From Deinococcus betulae (GTDB taxonomy: Bacteria; Deinococcota; Deinococci; Deinococcales; Deinococcaceae), in the NCBI RefSeq assembly GCF_020166395.1, contig NZ_JAIQXU010000021.1, forward strand, positions 32,349 through 96,348: 64,000 bases of DNA. Reading direction: 5' to 3'. This document shows positions 60,406-64,000 of the stretch, in pieces. Each line of letters starts with the position of its first letter. The stretch's first letter is position 1. Below the pieces are notes generated by a model. That model was given only the letters and a program-made list of their open reading frames with translations, had not been told where the DNA came from and made no database searches. Both the position numbers and the translations under genes were made by a program.

Positions 60406-60723
60406 TCAGGTGACGAACTGGAAGAGAGTCCCCTGCGCGCCCGGCCGGTAAGCCTCCAGCAGATCAGGAAACAGGGTGGGTTGACCATGCCGGGCGCGGC
60501 GCAGGTACTGCTCCAGGGAAGCGTGGTGTCTTTGACTGCGCAGAACCAGCAGGTTGTCCCGGGTGTTGTTCAGCGAGTTGCCGTCCAGATGGTGGACGAC
60601 CTCACCGGGCAGCAGAGGCCAACCTAGGGCTTCAGCCGCCCTGAGGCGGTGTACACGGACGCTGCGGCGCGCGACGGGATCCCAGACTGTGGCGTACTTC
60701 TTTTGGGCGCGTTGACGGCTCAC
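60406..60723 (-). CDS. HNH endonuclease-like protein
   Basis: The 105-residue protein has an HNH core in GEVVHHLDGNSLNNTRDNLL followed by VLRSQRHHASLEQY, with the catalytic His, Asn and second His visible. A basic N-terminal part precedes it. I place the start at the GTG at 60723 because GAGGA lies 7 bp upstream and TATACT is suitably placed further upstream. The ATG at 60753 lies before that -10-like sequence. Homing or phage-type nucleases have this size. Confidence 0.75.
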   Translation of the reverse strand: MSRQRAQKKYATVWDPVARRSVRVHRLRAAEALGWPLLPGEVVHHLDGNSLNNTRDNLLVLRSQRHHASLEQYLRRARHGQPTLFPDLLEAYRPGAQGTLFQFVT

Positions 60724-60760
60724 ACAGGTCTCCTCTGTGTCAAAGTATATCATTTCGGCT

Positions 60761-60784
60761 GTGCAAAATTCTAAAATTTTGCAC
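60761..60784. promoter_or_regulatory. palindrome at the 3' side of the second par operon
   Basis: GTGCAAAATT, then CTA, then AAATTTTGCAC form a 24-bp palindrome between the RHH gene and the HNH gene. The same core recurs at 61728-61748 before the ParA gene. It is a candidate binding site of the RHH protein, as operator or centromere. Confidence 0.6.
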
Positions 60785-60786
60785 TT

Positions 60787-61062
60787 TTATCTTTTTAACC
60801 ATTCATCCAGCAGTTCGTTGACCAGGGTACTGACCTCTTTGCGCTCGTCCAGCAGGCGCTTGCGGACCTCCAGGTAAGTCGGACCGTGCAGGAGCACCGT
60901 GACCTGCTGATAGTCCGGGTTGGAACGCTTACCTGGCGGACGACCCACCCGGCGCCGCGGCTCTTCAGGAGCCGGCAGGGGAGGGGCGGGGGCCTCTGCT
61001 TCGATCTCACGCTCCCGGCGCTCACGCATGGTCCGCAGGCCAGAGAACTTGCTGCCCGTCAC
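60787..61062 (-). CDS. ribbon-helix-helix partition partner protein
   Basis: The 91-residue protein has a charged N-terminal tail rich in Arg, Glu and Pro and a C-terminal RHH-like segment (PDYQQVTVLLHGPTYLEVRK, RLLDERKEVSTLVNELLDEW). It starts with GTG overlapping the TGA of the ParA gene (GTGA). This matches ParG/omega-type centromere-binding proteins encoded after a small ParA. Confidence 0.75.
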   Translation of the reverse strand: MTGSKFSGLRTMRERREREIEAEAPAPPLPAPEEPRRRVGRPPGKRSNPDYQQVTVLLHGPTYLEVRKRLLDERKEVSTLVNELLDEWLKR

Positions 61063-61670
61063 GCCTGCTCTCCAATGGCCGCCACGATCTCCTGTGCGGC
61101 GCGTTCGTAGTCCCACCACGCCAGTTTGGCTGCCTTTGAGTTTTTGACTGCGTAGACAGGCACGCCCTGAGCACTGGCATGCCGAAACGCGGAGGTCTGC
61201 CGAATAGACGCCGTCATGACTGGAAGGCCTTCCCCCTCCAGAAGCGCACGGGCTTCATCACCTTCGCGTGAAGGGCTGGGCGGAACCAACGTGAGGAGAA
61301 TCCGGTACTGTCCACCCAGACTTTGGAGGGCTTCGGTTGTCTGGAGGAGAGCGTCCAGGCTCATGGCTTCAGGGTTGGTTGGAAGCACCAGGAGGTCACA
61401 GCCACCCACCAGGTCGCGCAGCTCGTCACCCGACGGCCGGGCCCCGGTATCGATGACGATGTGTTCAAACTGCCGCGAGAACTTCATGGCCTGGGCTTCG
61501 GGCACCACGGTAAAGGGCAGGCCCTCATGCGAGGCCCAGAGCGATGCACTCCGGTTGGCATCACCATCCACCAGCAGAGTAGGGGCTGAGTTCTGGAGAT
61601 AGGCCGCCAGATGAACGGAGGTGGTCGTTTTGGCGACTCCACCTTTAAAGCCTGCGACAGTGATGATCAT
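61059..61670 (-). CDS. ParA-like ATPase of a second partition module
   Basis: The 203-residue protein is a short ParA: deviant Walker A in MIITVAGFKGGVAKTTTSVH, Walker A' in LLVDGDANRSASLW, and Walker B in EHIVIDTGARPSGDEL. It lacks an N-terminal DNA-binding domain, as in type Ib modules, where the small RHH partner binds the centromere. Having this beside a complete ParAB suggests plasmid fusion or an acquired maintenance island. Confidence 0.88.
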   Translation of the reverse strand: MIITVAGFKGGVAKTTTSVHLAAYLQNSAPTLLVDGDANRSASLWASHEGLPFTVVPEAQAMKFSRQFEHIVIDTGARPSGDELRDLVGGCDLLVLPTNPEAMSLDALLQTTEALQSLGGQYRILLTLVPPSPSREGDEARALLEGEGLPVMTASIRQTSAFRHASAQGVPVYAVKNSKAAKLAWWDYERAAQEIVAAIGEQA

Positions 61671-61727
61671 TGATCTACTGTACAGCTAGATGCACGGATA
61701 AGGTTTTGAAAGGGCATCATTTCATAT

Positions 61728-61748
61728 GTGCAAAATTGTAAAATTCTG
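61728..61748. promoter_or_regulatory. second copy of the RHH-site core
   Basis: GTGCAAAATTGTAAAATTCTG matches the first 21 bases of the palindrome at 60761 at 18 or more positions. It lies about 58 bp upstream of the ParA start in AT-rich DNA. Together the two sites bracket the operon. Confidence 0.55.
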
Positions 61749-61991
61749 ATTTTGAATCTTAAATGTGTGGCCTGACGACCGAGACTCACCTCTCTGTGAC
61801 GTCATTCGCGCCCTCCGCACTAACGGGGCGTTAACGCCGGCGGGCCTACCGTGGTCTCATCCCAGCGCGCCCCACCCACTGTGCTGGCCACGCTGGGATC
61901 AGCGACTGCCTTCGCTGCGGAGGTTCATCATGCACCGTCATCCTGTCGTCGTCTCCCGCCTTCCCCCTTCCGCCTGCTCCGAGCGTTCCAC

Positions 61992-62564
61992 ATGACCTGG
62001 ACTGCTGTTCTCCGGCAACTGCCCGCTCAGGGCACGATCGCCTTCCGCGGCGCCAACAGCGTCAATTTCTTGCCGGCTGGGCCGCCCAGTGGAGGCCAGT
62101 GGAGTGGCGTGTACTTCGGGTCCACCACTGACCACTCTGTCGGCTACATCGAACTGGAAAATGGGGTCGGTTCCCTCTGGACCGCCGCGCTGCCTCAGAT
62201 ACTGCCGGTTATTTTTGCCACTGGCACGAGCTACGGCGACCCCACCATTCCTGGTGACATCAAGGCCCAGCACCTGCGCCAGGAAGCCGCGAACCTGGGC
62301 TTGAATCTCCCAGACACTGGGCAGGTCATTACCGACCTGGGCAGCATCGGGTACGGCTACGTCGGCGTGGACAGCGAGGGCACCCGGGAACTGATCATCG
62401 GGCACAATCTCATTGCGGCGGCGCCTGTGCCGGTGACGGGCACCATTATTGCTTACGTCAACCGGCAGAACTACGTCAACCAGGGGTGGAGTGCGGTTCC
62501 CACGGGACCCTTCAATCAGCCACAGCCGGCCAATCAGACCTCGTACATCCAGACGATGACCTGA
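61992..62564 (+). CDS. unknown protein with ADP-ribosyltransferase-like features
   Basis: The 190-residue protein begins MTWTAVLRQLPAQGTIAFRG. An Arg-Gly pair in AFRGANSVNF, an SGVYFGSTTDHSVGYIE segment and a later Glu in GTRELIIGHNLIAA appear in the order of the Arg, Ser-Thr and Glu elements of ADP-ribosyltransferase folds. The similarity is weak and could be accidental. There is no signal peptide. It lies about 290 bp before another unknown gene on the same strand. Confidence 0.5.
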   Translation: MTWTAVLRQLPAQGTIAFRGANSVNFLPAGPPSGGQWSGVYFGSTTDHSVGYIELENGVGSLWTAALPQILPVIFATGTSYGDPTIPGDIKAQHLRQEAANLGLNLPDTGQVITDLGSIGYGYVGVDSEGTRELIIGHNLIAAAPVPVTGTIIAYVNRQNYVNQGWSAVPTGPFNQPQPANQTSYIQTMT

Positions 62565-62856
62565 GCTTTGATGTTGCTGATCTGAAAGAAGCGCCTCAAG
62601 GCAGCTGCTCTAGAGCCAGAGTGAACTGACTTCACCTGTGGCGCAGGAGAAGAGGATGGGGTACGCCCCGATTTGATCCATGCCTTTCAGATCAGCTTGA
62701 GACAGACGAGGAAGTTCTTTGCTTCTCGCGAAGACCTGAGTTGCTGCCTCGGCTTCATGGACAGACCGGCCTGACCGCCTGGCCTGCAGGTCGACAGGAG
62801 GCCGTCCGCCCCCATCCACCGGCGGTCCCCAACACACACCTGAGGAGGAATCACCC
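62565..62856. other. intergenic, no gene recognised
   Basis: About 290 bases without a credible gene. GAGGAGGAATC near 62842 is the ribosome binding site of the next gene. Confidence 0.4.
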
Positions 62857-63669
62857 ATGGCCCCACTGAAAAACGCCATCAATGCGCTGGACCCAACGCC
62901 CGACAAGAAGAAAGACATCACCCTGCTCCTGAACCTGCTGTCTGAGCTCTCCGAACAGAAAGTGGCGATGTTTACCGAGCGGATCGAGACTGAGTTGCGC
63001 ACTGCCGGCACCGTGGAGAACCGAACCGTTCCGGTAACGGAAATCCTGGCCAATCACACCGAGTACCGCGCCTACGTCAAGCAGGACGCGGGCAAGATTG
63101 CCGGGGAAGTCACTGGCGCTCTGAAGAAGTTCCTGAGCGGGGGGTCGGGAGACATTCTCGACGGGATTGCCAGCCTGGTAACCACCGGTCTTGAAGCGAT
63201 CATCGGCGCCGGTTCGGGGAGCCAGCAGGAAATGAAAAGCTACTACATCGTGGTGCAGAAGTTCGGGATGGTGCGCTTCGACATCCGGGCGTGGTCGCGG
63301 CAGATCGAGGCGCAGGGCATCACCTCCCAGATTGAGACGTGCATGGCGATTGTGGCGTACAAGTCGAGTGTCAACGTCAAGAATCTGTCGTTCAATTCAT
63401 TCCTGGTGCTCTACCAGGATCAGCTGGCCAAAATCGGGATTCCCGAAGCGGACTGGGACAAGTACCTCACCGAAGCGGAGGCGATGTACAAGAAGCTGGG
63501 CGGCAATACAGGGACATCGGACCTGGCCGTGCCCGATGGGGTGATGTTTCAAACGACGCCAGGCCGGCTGTACGGCACCCTGTGGGAAGACCCCAGCCGA
63601 CCAGTTCAGCCCCAGCGCGTGCACGCCTGGCCAGAGAGTCCGTCGCTCACCAGCGTAACGGCTGACTGA
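62857..63669 (+). CDS. unknown 270-residue protein
   Basis: The protein has a charged helical N-terminus (PDKKKDITLLLNLLSELSEQ, KVAMFTERIETELRTAG). A Gly-rich hydrophobic stretch follows (GDILDGIASLVTTGLEAIIG, about residues 98-117), then a conserved-looking segment YYIVVQKFGMVRFDIRAWSR. The C-terminal tail is proline-rich. GGAGGAA lies 8 bp before the ATG. The hydrophobic Gly-rich helix could insert into a membrane. No function is assigned. Confidence 0.65.
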   Translation: MAPLKNAINALDPTPDKKKDITLLLNLLSELSEQKVAMFTERIETELRTAGTVENRTVPVTEILANHTEYRAYVKQDAGKIAGEVTGALKKFLSGGSGDILDGIASLVTTGLEAIIGAGSGSQQEMKSYYIVVQKFGMVRFDIRAWSRQIEAQGITSQIETCMAIVAYKSSVNVKNLSFNSFLVLYQDQLAKIGIPEADWDKYLTEAEAMYKKLGGNTGTSDLAVPDGVMFQTTPGRLYGTLWEDPSRPVQPQRVHAWPESPSLTSVTAD

Positions 63670-63681
63670 CGAAGCCAGGTG

Positions 63682-63708
63682 GGTGCCGCCCAATTAGGGC
63701 GGCACCTT
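63682..63708 (+). terminator. terminator after the last gene
   Basis: GGTGCCGCCC and GGGCGGCACC form a perfect 10-bp stem with a 5-nt loop followed by TT, 12 bp after the stop codon. Confidence 0.7.
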
Positions 63709-64000
63709 GAGGACGCTTAGCGGGGGTGAGGTGCCGCCCCGGCTCCTGGCTTGGCCGCAGGAGGCTCACAGGCTGTGCGCGGCTGTGGCACCCAGCGCGG
63801 CATCCCACGAACTTGAGAGTCCTTGGAGAGTCCAATCTGATGGCCACCTTCATCCCTATGACTGCTCAGAGCATAAGTTCATAGCTCTGAAGTCTGGAGT
63901 GTTTGACTCTTGGACTATTCCTCAGTCAGGAACGCTCAGAAGTGAAAGGCTGTTTGCACAACTCTACCGCTGTGAATCAATGCACGGATCAAGCACCACG
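63709..64000. other. window end, no gene recognised
   Basis: The last ~290 bases contain no credible gene or repeat. Confidence 0.35.

Overview
The window looks like part of a large accessory replicon (megaplasmid or plasmid-derived island) of a Deinococcus-type bacterium. The grounds are inferential: high GC, lipoproteins with bacterial lipoboxes, an HU protein with a basic N-terminal extension, an aqualysin-like subtilase, a TATACT -10 box lying directly before a start codon (leaderless style), and two plasmid-type partition modules. No rRNA, tRNA or CRISPR array was seen, and no replication initiator was recognised.

Layout. 0-11 kb: small membrane proteins, a SUKH-type protein, a secreted nuclease, a decayed copy of a small gene cassette whose better-kept relative lies at 9.4-10.3 kb, a MacB fragment beside an IS630 element, a CGNR regulator/MFS exporter pair, and a type IA topoisomerase. 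11-21 kb: an astacin-like metalloprotease, a TPR/degenerate-GGDEF protein, malic enzyme, an IclR regulator and a subtilase that shares its C-terminal domain with the metalloprotease. A MITE related to the IS630 element lies at 17.4 kb. 21-25 kb: a sugar-type ABC transporter (binding protein and two permeases). 25-27 kb: nested IS6 and IS1182 wreckage. 27-46.6 kb: a non-ribosomal peptide cluster. On the minus strand, in transcription order, it holds a type II thioesterase, an SDR, three NRPS proteins, AzlC, AzlD and a phosphopantetheinyl transferase, with a nitrilase-like gene further on. A TPR/SARP-like regulator and an ATP-grasp-like gene run divergently, and an unreported 48-residue ORF lies at the head of the operon. 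47-54 kb: a lipoprotein, HU, a lipase with a membrane-anchored partner, and a large PAS-GGDEF-EAL protein. 53.7-64 kb: plasmid maintenance, with ParAB and a parS-like palindrome, an intact IS6 element that cuts an integrase-like gene, VapBC, a winged-helix/nucleotidyltransferase pair, an HNH protein, a second ParA plus RHH partition module, and two unknown proteins.

The most interesting system is the NRPS cluster. Two adenylation domains give clean specificity codes (Thr and Ser) and the middle one does not. All three NRPS proteins begin with incomplete or degenerate condensation domains. The last protein has a condensation domain followed by a shrunken adenylation-domain remnant, a second carrier domain and a thioesterase whose nucleophile elbow carries Cys instead of Ser. 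With a possible peptide/TPR-regulator pair at its head, it is a good candidate for an undescribed small peptide pathway.
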